Under the pieces are notes generated by a model that saw only the letters and a list, made by a program, of their open reading frames with translations, did no database searches and had not been told where the DNA came from. Position numbers and translations under genes: made by a program. A DNA stretch of 64,000 bases, from assembly GCA_016794505.1 (NCBI GenBank), contig JAEUJZ010000131.1:145787-209786 (forward strand), written 5' to 3'. Every line of letters starts with the position of its first letter. Within the stretch, counting starts at the first letter, position 1. This DNA is from Myxococcales bacterium. GTDB lineage: Bacteria > Myxococcota_A > Polyangia > Palsa-1104 > JAEUJZ01. Of the stretch, positions 25,869 to 33,899 are shown piece after piece.

Positions 25869-25923
25869 GAGCTGCGCCAAGATAGCGCAAGCCTCGGGAG
25901 AGATGTGCTAGGGATGAGGCGTT

Positions 25924-28419
25924 ATGGTCCGAATGTCGGTGGTGACGCGTGCGGCGCTGCGACGACTTGAAACAGAGCGTATCGAGCGCGTGCGCTGTGT
26001 GCTGCTTGGGGTGTGCCTGGTGCTCGCCGCCTGCGCTTCGCCTGCCGCGGGCCCGCAAGTCCCCGACGAGCGCTGCCTGTTGCGCGTGTGGTTTCGTCCC
26101 GAGCGGGCGCTGCTGCGGCCCGATCTGACGGATCGCAAGCGCCTGCCGCGTCCGCTCACGCGCGAGCAGGTCGAACAGGCGCAGGTGATCGGCAGCTGGA
26201 ATGGTTTTGCTCGTCCCGGCCTGCCGCTGCTGGACGAGCGCATCGGCAAAGAGGGCGAGCGCTGGCAGACCGTCTCGCTGCCTCTGCCGCCGGGGACGTA
26301 TGACTATGGCATCGTGATCGGCGACTTCATCGTGCCAGACGACGTAGCTCCGCAGGGGGCGTTTGGTCCCGACCCACGCTATCGCGACAGCGGACCGTTT
26401 GAGGTCGAGTGGACGCGCACGACGATCCCGGACTGCGGCGCCGCGACGCTGCGCTTTGTTGATGTGCAGAGCGCACGCGATGGCCGGCTGCGCGGCGAGG
26501 CGCTGTTTCAGCCCGGCCGCGACGGAAAAGACGGGCTGCTATCGCCAACACAGCTTGCGGCCAGCCTAAGCCAGGCGGGTGTTCCGCTTTCGCCGCCGAC
26601 GCTGCAGCTTGCCCCCGATTCCCAGGGCGGTCAGCGCATCACGCTGGAAGGAAGCGGCCTTGCCCCTGGCAAGTACACGCTGACGCTGCGCGTGCTGCGC
26701 GAAGGCGGCGATTCGCGCCCGCCGCTTTCGGCCAGTGCGTCGGCCTTTATCGAGCCGCCGCAGCCGGGCCGACCGACCGAGCTTGCCGCGGCGCCGCCGC
26801 TTGGCGATGGCGTCGTCTATCACGTCGTTCTCGACCGCTTCTTGGGCGACGATGGGGCGCTTCTGCCTCCGCCGACCCCTGGTCGGCGAGCGGGAGGCAC
26901 CCTGCGTGGGCTGCTGCGCGCCGTCGAGGCCGGGTATTTCGCGCGACTAGGCATTACTACGCTATGGCTGTCGCCGCTTTACGAAAATCCACCTGGCCTG
27001 TTCACCGGACGCGACGGCAAGCAGTACGAGGCCTATCACGGGTACTGGCCGATGGGACCGCGCTCGGTCGAGCCGCGCCTGGGGGGGACGCAGGCCCTGC
27101 GCGAGCTTTTGGCGGCGTCACACGCCCGCGGGCTGCGCGTGATCTTCGACGCGGTGCCCAACCACGTGTTTTCAGAGCATCCGGCGTATCAGCTGCACTC
27201 GCGTCGCCGCCTGCACATCGCCAGCCTGCCGCCGCAACAGGCCGAGGCCGCAAGCTGGTTTTCCGACGGCAATACCGCCTGCATCTGCGGCAGTCCGGGC
27301 TGCGGCTGGGGCGAGCGCATCGAAGACTGCTGGTTCGATCGCTATCTGCCCGACGTGAACTGGCGACATCCCGAGGCGCAGCAGGCGGGCGTCGACGATC
27401 TTTTATGGTGGCTGGATGCCTTCGACCTCGACGGTATGCGCATCGATGCGGTGCCGATGATGCCCCGGCCAGCGACCCGTCGCATGGTGCGGGCCGCGCG
27501 TGAGCAGCGCCTGCGCAAGGGGCTGGATCTGCTGCTGCTTGGCGAGAACTACACCGGTCCGGGCTCCGATGGACGGCGCAGCATCCGCAGCTTCCTGGGG
27601 CGCTCGTATGACGGCTTGGACAGCGCCTTTGATTTTCCGCTGATGTGGGCGATGCGGGCGGCGCTGGCGCAAGAAAAGCTGGGCCTGCACGAGCTAGAGA
27701 CCGAGATCGCGGCGAGCCAAGCGGCCTGGCACGGCTCGGGTGCGGCGATGGGGCTGATCCTCGACAACCACGACACGCCACGCTTTTTGTCGGAAGCCGC
27801 GGGAAATGCCGGCAACGATCCGTGGAACGATCCACCACCGCAGCCCACCGATGCGGCGCCGTATCGCAAGCTGGGGCTGGGTCTGACGCTGCTTTACACG
27901 CTGCCCGGCCTGCCGGTGATCTATTACGGCGACGAGATTGGTCTGGCCGGGGCCAACGATCCCGACTCGCGGCGCGTCCTGCCGAAGGTGCCGGTTGATG
28001 TCTCACCGACGGGGCCCGCGGGTCCTTTGGACAGTGCTCTTTTGCCGCCGCAGGTCGCGCTGCTTTCGCTGGTGGAACGTCTGGCGGCGCTGCGGCGCTG
28101 CTTGCCGCAGCTTCGCTCGGGCCCGCGGACCTCGCTGTTTGCCGAGGCCGAGATCAGCGTCGCGGTTCACCAGTCAGCCGCGAATTCAGACGACGCAGCC
28201 GCGGTGCTGGCGGTGCTGTCGCGGGCCGCCCACGACAAGCGCATCTTTGTGCCGCAGGGCGCGACGATACGCCTGCCGAAAGGCCGCTATCGCGACGCGC
28301 TATCTGGCGACGAGCTTGTCGTGTCCGATACCGCGGGCGAGTCCGCGACGTTTTCGCTGACCGCGCGGGCTCTGCGCTCTGCGCTGTATCTGCCCCAGGG
28401 GCATCGCTGCCTGCCGTGA
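25924..28419 (+). CDS. GH13 alpha-amylase family lipoprotein
   Basis: An 831-aa secreted glycosidase. The N-terminus has a lipobox (LVLAAC, Cys37); an in-frame GTG at codon 23 would leave a tighter signal peptide. Residues 40-290 contain two Ig/starch-binding-like domains (a CBM48-like stretch with GSWNGFARPGLP). The catalytic barrel shows the four GH13 regions: DAVPNHV, GMRIDAVPMM with nucleophile Asp508, LLLGENYTG with acid/base Glu541, and LDNHDTPRF with Asp617. An insert carries a CICGSPGCGWGERIEDCWF cysteine cluster. It probably cleaves alpha-glucans at the cell surface. Confidence 0.92.
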   Translation: MVRMSVVTRAALRRLETERIERVRCVLLGVCLVLAACASPAAGPQVPDERCLLRVWFRPERALLRPDLTDRKRLPRPLTREQVEQAQVIGSWNGFARPGLPLLDERIGKEGERWQTVSLPLPPGTYDYGIVIGDFIVPDDVAPQGAFGPDPRYRDSGPFEVEWTRTTIPDCGAATLRFVDVQSARDGRLRGEALFQPGRDGKDGLLSPTQLAASLSQAGVPLSPPTLQLAPDSQGGQRITLEGSGLAPGKYTLTLRVLREGGDSRPPLSASASAFIEPPQPGRPTELAAAPPLGDGVVYHVVLDRFLGDDGALLPPPTPGRRAGGTLRGLLRAVEAGYFARLGITTLWLSPLYENPPGLFTGRDGKQYEAYHGYWPMGPRSVEPRLGGTQALRELLAASHARGLRVIFDAVPNHVFSEHPAYQLHSRRRLHIASLPPQQAEAASWFSDGNTACICGSPGCGWGERIEDCWFDRYLPDVNWRHPEAQQAGVDDLLWWLDAFDLDGMRIDAVPMMPRPATRRMVRAAREQRLRKGLDLLLLGENYTGPGSDGRRSIRSFLGRSYDGLDSAFDFPLMWAMRAALAQEKLGLHELETEIAASQAAWHGSGAAMGLILDNHDTPRFLSEAAGNAGNDPWNDPPPQPTDAAPYRKLGLGLTLLYTLPGLPVIYYGDEIGLAGANDPDSRRVLPKVPVDVSPTGPAGPLDSALLPPQVALLSLVERLAALRRCLPQLRSGPRTSLFAEAEISVAVHQSAANSDDAAAVLAVLSRAAHDKRIFVPQGATIRLPKGRYRDALSGDELVVSDTAGESATFSLTARALRSALYLPQGHRCLP

Positions 28420-28497
28420 ACAGATGCACGGCTCTGACTGCGACAACGGATTGACGGAGCCCGCGAAAAAGCGCCAGATCGCGACGAGGAGGTCACG

Positions 28498-28998
28498 ATG
28501 AAGCGAACGGCATACTCGAAGCATCTGCGAACCTGGGTGATCGCGCTGGGCATCTGCATCGGCGGCTCGCCCGTGCTTGGCCAGGCCCATGAGCAAGAAG
28601 AGGTGATCGCGGAGTCGGCGGTACCCAAGCCCGTGCTGGCCGCGGTCAAAAAGAAGTATCCGGGCGGCAGCGTGCTCAAGTACGAGCGCGAGGTCGAAGC
28701 CGGAAAGACCGTGTACGAAGCCAAGCTGAAGTGGGGCGAGCGCCAGATCGACGCCAAGTACACGCCCGAGGGCGTCCTCGTCGAAGAAGAGGAGATCCTG
28801 CGCGAAGCCGATCTGCCGCCTGCGGTGCGCGCGGCCTTCGCCAAGTCTGCGCACGGCAAGGCCGCGATTGAGCAGATCGAGCGAGTCACCAAAGCTGGCC
28901 AAAACACGCCGCCGATCTATGAGATCGAAGTGCGGATCGATGGAAAAAAGATCGAGCTTCTGTACGACGCGAGCGGCGCGTTTTTGGGGCAGGAATAG
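28498..28998 (+). CDS. Secreted PepSY-like domain protein
   Basis: A 166-aa protein with a signal peptide (VIALGICIGGSPVLGQA) and two tandem PepSY-like/BLIP-like repeats: SAVPKPVLAAVKKKYPGGSVLKYEREVEAGKTVYEAKL and a second starting ADLPPAVRAAFAKSAHGKAAIEQIERV. Each ends in a strand pair binding the next (VYEAKLKWGERQIDAKY, IYEIEVRIDGKKIELLYD). Proteins of this type are periplasmic; function is unknown. A strong ribosome site (GAGGAGGT) precedes the ATG. Confidence 0.8.
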   Translation: MKRTAYSKHLRTWVIALGICIGGSPVLGQAHEQEEVIAESAVPKPVLAAVKKKYPGGSVLKYEREVEAGKTVYEAKLKWGERQIDAKYTPEGVLVEEEEILREADLPPAVRAAFAKSAHGKAAIEQIERVTKAGQNTPPIYEIEVRIDGKKIELLYDASGAFLGQE

Positions 28999-29082
28999 CC
29001 GGCTGTTCATGTGCTGCGGACCGGCGTCAGCGATGACACGGTCGAACATCGCGAGGGCCAGCAAAAGGACCCGGTCCGCGGC

Positions 29083-31374
29083 TTATTTCTGACGCAAGAG
29101 CAGCGCTTCGCCGAGCAAGAAGAACAGGATGGCGAGCGCGATGTAATGCCAAAGCTCCAGGCGGCGCTGCGGTGGGCCCGAGGTCTCGATGGCGTCGTGG
29201 GCCGTGGGCGGCGGACGTTCGAGCGCTTGAGTCTGCTCGGGCGGGGCGTGGCGCAGATCCGACGCGCTGGGGTCGATGTTGACGACAAAAAACTCGGCAG
29301 GGCGCGGATGCCAAGGGCCTGACTCGCTGGCAGCGGCAACGCGATAGAAACCGGCTTCGTGGGTGTCAGAAAACGTCAGGATCTGCCGCCCACCCAGCCG
29401 TTCGAACAGGCGCTTGTTGATCGAGGGCAGCGTCACTTCGACGCGGGTATCACCGGACTGCAGACGGACCTCGCGCGGCTGGCCGACCAGCGTCGGGGCT
29501 TCCGATTCGCGCAGGGGGGCGCGGGCCAGATAGCGCACGATCTGCTGCAAAAGCGGCAGGAAGGCGGGCTGAATCGGCAGATCGTTCCAGTCGCGATCGA
29601 GCGTCGATGTAAACAGCATCACGCGGCCCCGGCCCAGGCTGCGTTCAAGCAGGGCCGGCGCACCGCTTTCAAACGACAGAACGACGCCGCTGCCCGTCGC
29701 GGTCTTGGGCGTTGGGCGCAGAAGGACATAGCGATTGAAGCGCGCCGCGAGCAGCGAGTCATCGGCGCGACCGTGCAGAAACGGCTGCACCAGCGCGTGC
29801 CGGCGATCAAAGCGGCCCAGGTGTTCGCCGTTGCCTAGCGGGGCCTCTTCGCGGCTCTTGCCTTCGTCTTCGTTGGTGCGCTCGCGTTCCAGCGTGCCGG
29901 CGGTCTTGGTAACGGCCAGAGGCTGCGGCAAGACATCGGCCAGCGCGGCGTTGTAGGCATCGACATCGACATTGTCCCCAAGGGCGATGAACAGGCCGCC
30001 GCCTTCTGCGACATAGCCGCGCAGTGCGCGATCGAGCTGTCTTCGCGAGAGCTCTTGCGCCTTGGCGTTGCACAAAAGCACGACATCGAAGTCGCTCAAT
30101 ACCGGTAGGTGATCGTCGATGGGCACGGTGGTCACGACAAACGGAGTCTCTTCGCCGCCCAGGCGATCGCCAGGATGCAGCGCCATCTCGACGTAATAGA
30201 CCTCGTCATCGCGGCGCAGGGCCCGCGGCTCGCCGTCCAAGAGCAGCACGCGGATGTGTCGCTGCACTTCGACGCGCAGGTGACGCACGTCGTCTTCGGC
30301 CAGCGCATCGGGTTCTAGCGCCACGCGGATGTGGTGCAGGCCGCCTTGGGCGGGTTCGCTGCTGGGCTCGGTGCTGGCTCGCCGTTCGCCGCTTGCATCG
30401 GGGATTACCGATGGTGCGGACGGCGGTGCCGCTTGGTTGCCGGGACGAAAGCTGTGCAGGAAGCGCTTGACCACGCGGCCATTGGCCGGCACATCCAGCA
30501 GGCCGCTGGCGATGGCATTGCCGTCGACAGACAGGGTTGCGGTGAGCTCTTTGATCGGCACTTCGCTGAAGTTGGCGACTTCGACCGAGATGCGCAGGCT
30601 TTGACCGCTGCCGCCGGGCGCTGGCTCGCTGCGGATGTCGACGATGCCGCGGTTGGGCAGAGGCTGTCCGTCGCTGACGTCGACTATGGATAATTCTGTA
30701 TCTGACAGCGGGCGAACCCCTTGTAGGGCCTGCGTCGAGCCATCGGTGATCAGATAGATGCGTCGGGCGCTGTGTCGCACCGTGGTCAGAATCTGTGCCG
30801 CTCGTCGGACGCCACCGGGCAGATCGCTGGCGCGCAGGCTGGGGGACAGACCCGAAAGCACGCTGAACAGGCGGGCGCGATCGTGGGTCAGATCGGCCTG
30901 TGGCGCGGCATTCCCGCGCGAGCCCAAGACCAGCGCCACGTCGGCACTGGGCGGCAGCGCTTCGATCAGGCGCGTGGCGCGCTTTTTGGCGCGGGCAAAC
31001 AGGCTCTCGCCGCGGCGGCTGCCCGTCGATAGGGGGCCAGCGCCACTTGCGGTGACATAGCGCATCGACACGCTGTCATCGAGCACCAGCACAGCGCTTT
31101 GCTGCAGGCTGGTCCGCGCCGGCAGATCCGATGTGGTCTCGATAAACGGCTTGGCCAAGACCAGCGGGGCTGCGATGCACACCAGCATGCGTAAAAGCAG
31201 AAGCGCGATATGCCGCACCTGGGTCCGCTGCGCCACGCGACGATGGCTGGCATACAGCAAGAGCAGCGTCGGCAGCGGCTGCACGCGAGCTCGCCTGCGG
31301 CCCATCAGGTGAATGATCACCGGCAGGGCTCCCAGAACGACCAGCGCGGCATACCACGGAGACAGAAAGTGCAT
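29083..31374 (-). CDS. BatA/vWA-domain membrane protein
   Basis: A 763-aa protein with the N-terminal BatA double-transmembrane domain (MHFLSPWYAALVVLGALPVIIHLMGRR, then HIALLLLRMLVCIAAPLVLAKPF), a von Willebrand A domain with MIDAS LDDSVSM near residue 97, an extended Ig-like and glutamine-amidotransferase-like periplasmic part (DVVLLCNAKA, GGLFIALGDNV) and a C-terminal membrane helix (YIALAILFFLLGEALLL). It follows the DUF58 gene by 14 nt on the same strand. In most genomes a MoxR ATPase accompanies this pair as a chaperone system for envelope or metalloenzyme assembly; none is seen here. Confidence 0.88.
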   Translation of the reverse strand: MHFLSPWYAALVVLGALPVIIHLMGRRRARVQPLPTLLLLYASHRRVAQRTQVRHIALLLLRMLVCIAAPLVLAKPFIETTSDLPARTSLQQSAVLVLDDSVSMRYVTASGAGPLSTGSRRGESLFARAKKRATRLIEALPPSADVALVLGSRGNAAPQADLTHDRARLFSVLSGLSPSLRASDLPGGVRRAAQILTTVRHSARRIYLITDGSTQALQGVRPLSDTELSIVDVSDGQPLPNRGIVDIRSEPAPGGSGQSLRISVEVANFSEVPIKELTATLSVDGNAIASGLLDVPANGRVVKRFLHSFRPGNQAAPPSAPSVIPDASGERRASTEPSSEPAQGGLHHIRVALEPDALAEDDVRHLRVEVQRHIRVLLLDGEPRALRRDDEVYYVEMALHPGDRLGGEETPFVVTTVPIDDHLPVLSDFDVVLLCNAKAQELSRRQLDRALRGYVAEGGGLFIALGDNVDVDAYNAALADVLPQPLAVTKTAGTLERERTNEDEGKSREEAPLGNGEHLGRFDRRHALVQPFLHGRADDSLLAARFNRYVLLRPTPKTATGSGVVLSFESGAPALLERSLGRGRVMLFTSTLDRDWNDLPIQPAFLPLLQQIVRYLARAPLRESEAPTLVGQPREVRLQSGDTRVEVTLPSINKRLFERLGGRQILTFSDTHEAGFYRVAAASESGPWHPRPAEFFVVNIDPSASDLRHAPPEQTQALERPPPTAHDAIETSGPPQRRLELWHYIALAILFFLLGEALLLRQK

Positions 31375-31388
31375 CGTCGCTGCTCTGC

Positions 31389-32345
31389 TTATTTGCGAAT
31401 GTGGCGGCGCAGAGGGCCGCGCAGGATGTCTAAGAGCACGCTCTCGATCGAGCGCGAGGTCTGCACCAAGTGATACTCGACGTCGGCTTCGCGCAGGCCT
31501 CGACGCATCGCGGCCAAGAAGTGGTCCAGCTCGGCCTTGTAGGCGGCGCGCACATCGCCCGGATCGACGAACAAGCGAGCCGGTCCGTCGGGGCCGGGCT
31601 CGATGTCTTCAAACCACGTCAGGCCAGAAAACGGCAGCTCAAGCTCGTCCGCATCGAGGATCTGCACGACGATAACATCGTGCTTCTGGGCGCGCAGGCC
31701 GGCCAAGCGGGCACGCAGCCGCGACGCATAGCGCTCGACAAGCTCACCGGCTGGCACATCGCTGGCCTGCTCGCTCGACGGCAACAGATCCGAAAACACG
31801 ATGCACAGGCTGCGGCGCCGCGCGACCTCAGATAGATAGGCGATGCCGTCGGGAAGATTGGTGAGACCTTCGCCCGGCACGCGCTCTAGCGCGCTGCACA
31901 GATCGGACAGGTGAGCCCCGCCGCTGTGGGGCGGGATGTACTGCCGCAGCGCTTCGCCGAACAAGAGCAGCCCCGTCGGATCGTTCTGGCGCAAGCGCAG
32001 GTACGAGATCGCCGCCGCCAACAGCTTGGCGAAGTGCAGCTTCGAAAGCTGTCCCGCGCGGCCATAGCTCATCGAGCCCGAGACGTCGAGCAAGATGTAC
32101 CCGCGTAGCTCGGTCTCTTCCTCGAAGCGCTTGACGTAGTACTTGTCGATGCGGCCGTACGCGCGCCAGTCGATGTGACGCAGGTCGTCGCCGGGAGCGT
32201 ACTCTTTGTGCTCGGCGAACTCGACCGACGATCCGTGATGCGCCGAGCGATGCAAGCCCGACAGAGCCCCTTCGGCGATGACGCGCGACAAGAGCTGCAG
32301 GTTCTGCAGCCGCAAGAGCGTCGGCAAATCAAGAAGGATGCTCAT
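31389..32345 (-). CDS. DUF58 domain protein (vWA-like)
   Basis: A 318-aa cytosolic protein. The DUF58 signature is clear: HGSSVEFAEHKEYAPGDDLR, HIDWRAYGRIDKYYVKRFEEE, then a vWA-type fold with LLDVSGSMSYG as MIDAS. ATG 32345 is chosen because it gives the family N-terminus (MSILLDLPTLLRLQNL). It is the first gene of the DUF58-BatA pair; together with MoxR ATPases these work in maturation or stress pathways. The MoxR partner must be encoded elsewhere. Confidence 0.88.
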   Translation of the reverse strand: MSILLDLPTLLRLQNLQLLSRVIAEGALSGLHRSAHHGSSVEFAEHKEYAPGDDLRHIDWRAYGRIDKYYVKRFEEETELRGYILLDVSGSMSYGRAGQLSKLHFAKLLAAAISYLRLRQNDPTGLLLFGEALRQYIPPHSGGAHLSDLCSALERVPGEGLTNLPDGIAYLSEVARRRSLCIVFSDLLPSSEQASDVPAGELVERYASRLRARLAGLRAQKHDVIVVQILDADELELPFSGLTWFEDIEPGPDGPARLFVDPGDVRAAYKAELDHFLAAMRRGLREADVEYHLVQTSRSIESVLLDILRGPLRRHIRK

Positions 32346-32588
32346 CGGGACAGGAAGGGGCGGTTCGCTGGGCGGGCACCGTGCCAAGCACGCGACGCGT
32401 CCGCATCAGAAGACGCTATTTTCTGCGCAATTTCCCCGCAAGTCGCCAACAAAAACAGAGACAAACAGCGACCGCAAGCGCTGTGCTGGCCACGCGGTCT
32501 TGCCACCTGCCGCGGACGTACAGTCGGGTCAACTGCGGCGTGTCTGCGCGATTGACGAGGCCGACCGACAGTGCGAGCCTGATTGGGA

Positions 32589-33497
32589 ATGTTGCGATGC
32601 ATCAGTTTGGGGCAATGGCGGGCGCGACGTGCCGCGTGGGCCTGGGCCGTGGTGGCTCTGCTGTGCGGATCGGCGCAGAACTTCGACGGTGGGCCGCGGT
32701 GTGCGCAGGCCCAAGGCGCAGGGGACGCGGTGGCCGATCGCGGTCCGTGGCAGTGGGTGCGTGGCGACAACGGCGTCGCGGTCCATAGGCGCACCGTGGC
32801 GGGCTCGCCGCTGCACGAGTTTCGTGGCGTGGGGACGATCTATGCGCCGATTGCCGCGGTGCTTGGCGTGCTCAACGACACCGAGCACCGGCTGGAGTGG
32901 ATGAAAGAAGCCGCGGCGCAGATCCTGGTCCAGCAGGTCGATGACTCGACGGTGATTTTTTATAGCCGGACCAAGGCGCCATGGCCGGTGTCGGATCGCG
33001 ATGCCGTGCTGCGCGCCACGACGACCTTTGACACGCAAAAGAACGTCGTGCGCATCGAGATCGATGCCATCGAGCACCCGGCGTGGCCGCCGCAAAAGGG
33101 CGTTGTGCGCATGCCCGCGCTGCGTGGGCACTGGTACTTCTGGCCGGAAAAAGGCGGCGAATACACCAAGGCCGAGTATCAAGTCCACGCCAACCCCGGC
33201 GGCAGCCTACCCGACTGGATCATCAACATGGTGTCGAAGTCGATTCCGCACTCGACGATCGTCCACCTACGCGAGCAAGTGAAGAAGCGCCGCTATGAAG
33301 CCTTCGAGAAGAAGATCGAAGTGCTGCCGACGTACCAAGCGATCCTCGCGTCGGCCCGATCGTCGACGTCAGCGAAACCTTCGCCGGCAGCGACCAGTGC
33401 CCCGATGGGAACACCGGCTACGTCCCCGCTTGCTGCGCAGCCGGCGGTACCTGCGGCAGGTGGTCCTTCTGCGATGGCCCCGGCCGCTTCGCGCTGA
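32589..33497 (+). CDS. Secreted START-domain lipid-binding protein
   Basis: A 302-aa protein. The N-terminus is a signal peptide (AAWAWAVVALLCGSAQ); the START (StAR-related lipid transfer) fold spans about 50-235 with GVAVHRRTVAGSPLHEFRGVGTI, EHRLEWMKEA, FYSRTKAPWPVSDRDAV and SLPDWIINMVSKSIPHSTI. The C-terminus is an Ala/Pro/Ser-rich tail. START proteins bind single lipids in a hydrophobic tunnel; here the compartment is the periplasm or outside. ATG 32589 is used; a TTG two codons earlier is also possible. Confidence 0.88.
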   Translation: MLRCISLGQWRARRAAWAWAVVALLCGSAQNFDGGPRCAQAQGAGDAVADRGPWQWVRGDNGVAVHRRTVAGSPLHEFRGVGTIYAPIAAVLGVLNDTEHRLEWMKEAAAQILVQQVDDSTVIFYSRTKAPWPVSDRDAVLRATTTFDTQKNVVRIEIDAIEHPAWPPQKGVVRMPALRGHWYFWPEKGGEYTKAEYQVHANPGGSLPDWIINMVSKSIPHSTIVHLREQVKKRRYEAFEKKIEVLPTYQAILASARSSTSAKPSPAATSAPMGTPATSPLAAQPAVPAAGGPSAMAPAASR

Positions 33498-33506
33498 TGC
33501 GCGTCG

Positions 33507-33535
33507 TTGGTTCAAAGCGGCGCTTCAAGTACAGT
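33507..33535 (+). promoter_or_regulatory. Promoter of the FmdB-like gene, leaderless
   Basis: TTGGTT (33507-33512), a 17-nt spacer and TACAGT (33530-33535) lie seven bases before ATG 33543. No Shine-Dalgarno is present. Confidence 0.45.
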
Positions 33536-33542
33536 CCACGGC

Positions 33543-33860
33543 ATGCCGATCTATGAATACGAGTGCGAGTGTGGGGCTCGCTTCGAGAGCCTAGAGTCCA
33601 TGGGCAGCATGCGGACGCTGTGCGGCGAAGACTGCCGGCGCTCCGACGCGGCCAACGCAGCCGATGGGGCCAGGGTACAGGCCGAGCGAGCGCTGCCCGC
33701 GCGTGGCCAGGGCACGGTGCATCGCATTTTGTCGTCGGTGGGAATCCGTGGAGCCGGGCACGATGCCAAGCCCAAGGTCTTTGACCCGGTGGCGCGTGCC
33801 AACCGCCCAGGCTGCGAGGACTGCGATCCGGGTGTCGCCGCCAGCGAAGCCGACGTGTAA
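33543..33860 (+). CDS. FmdB-like zinc-ribbon protein
   Basis: A 105-aa protein whose first 30 residues match the FmdB zinc ribbon start (MPIYEYECECGARFESLESM). The second Cys pair is altered: LCGEDC replaces the usual CPxCG, although the spacing could still allow metal binding. Behind it come VHRILSSVGIRGAGHDAK and a C-terminal CEDCD. FmdB proteins were linked to regulation of formamidase genes, but the function of the family is open. Confidence 0.7.
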   Translation: MPIYEYECECGARFESLESMGSMRTLCGEDCRRSDAANAADGARVQAERALPARGQGTVHRILSSVGIRGAGHDAKPKVFDPVARANRPGCEDCDPGVAASEADV

Positions 33861-33899
33861 AGCGCGCCGGCCCCTTTCCAAGACGGCGGGTTCTTTCGC

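Noticed and set aside
30331..30693. Plus-strand ORFs opposite the BatA-like gene
   Set aside because: Compositional shadows without homology or ribosome sites.
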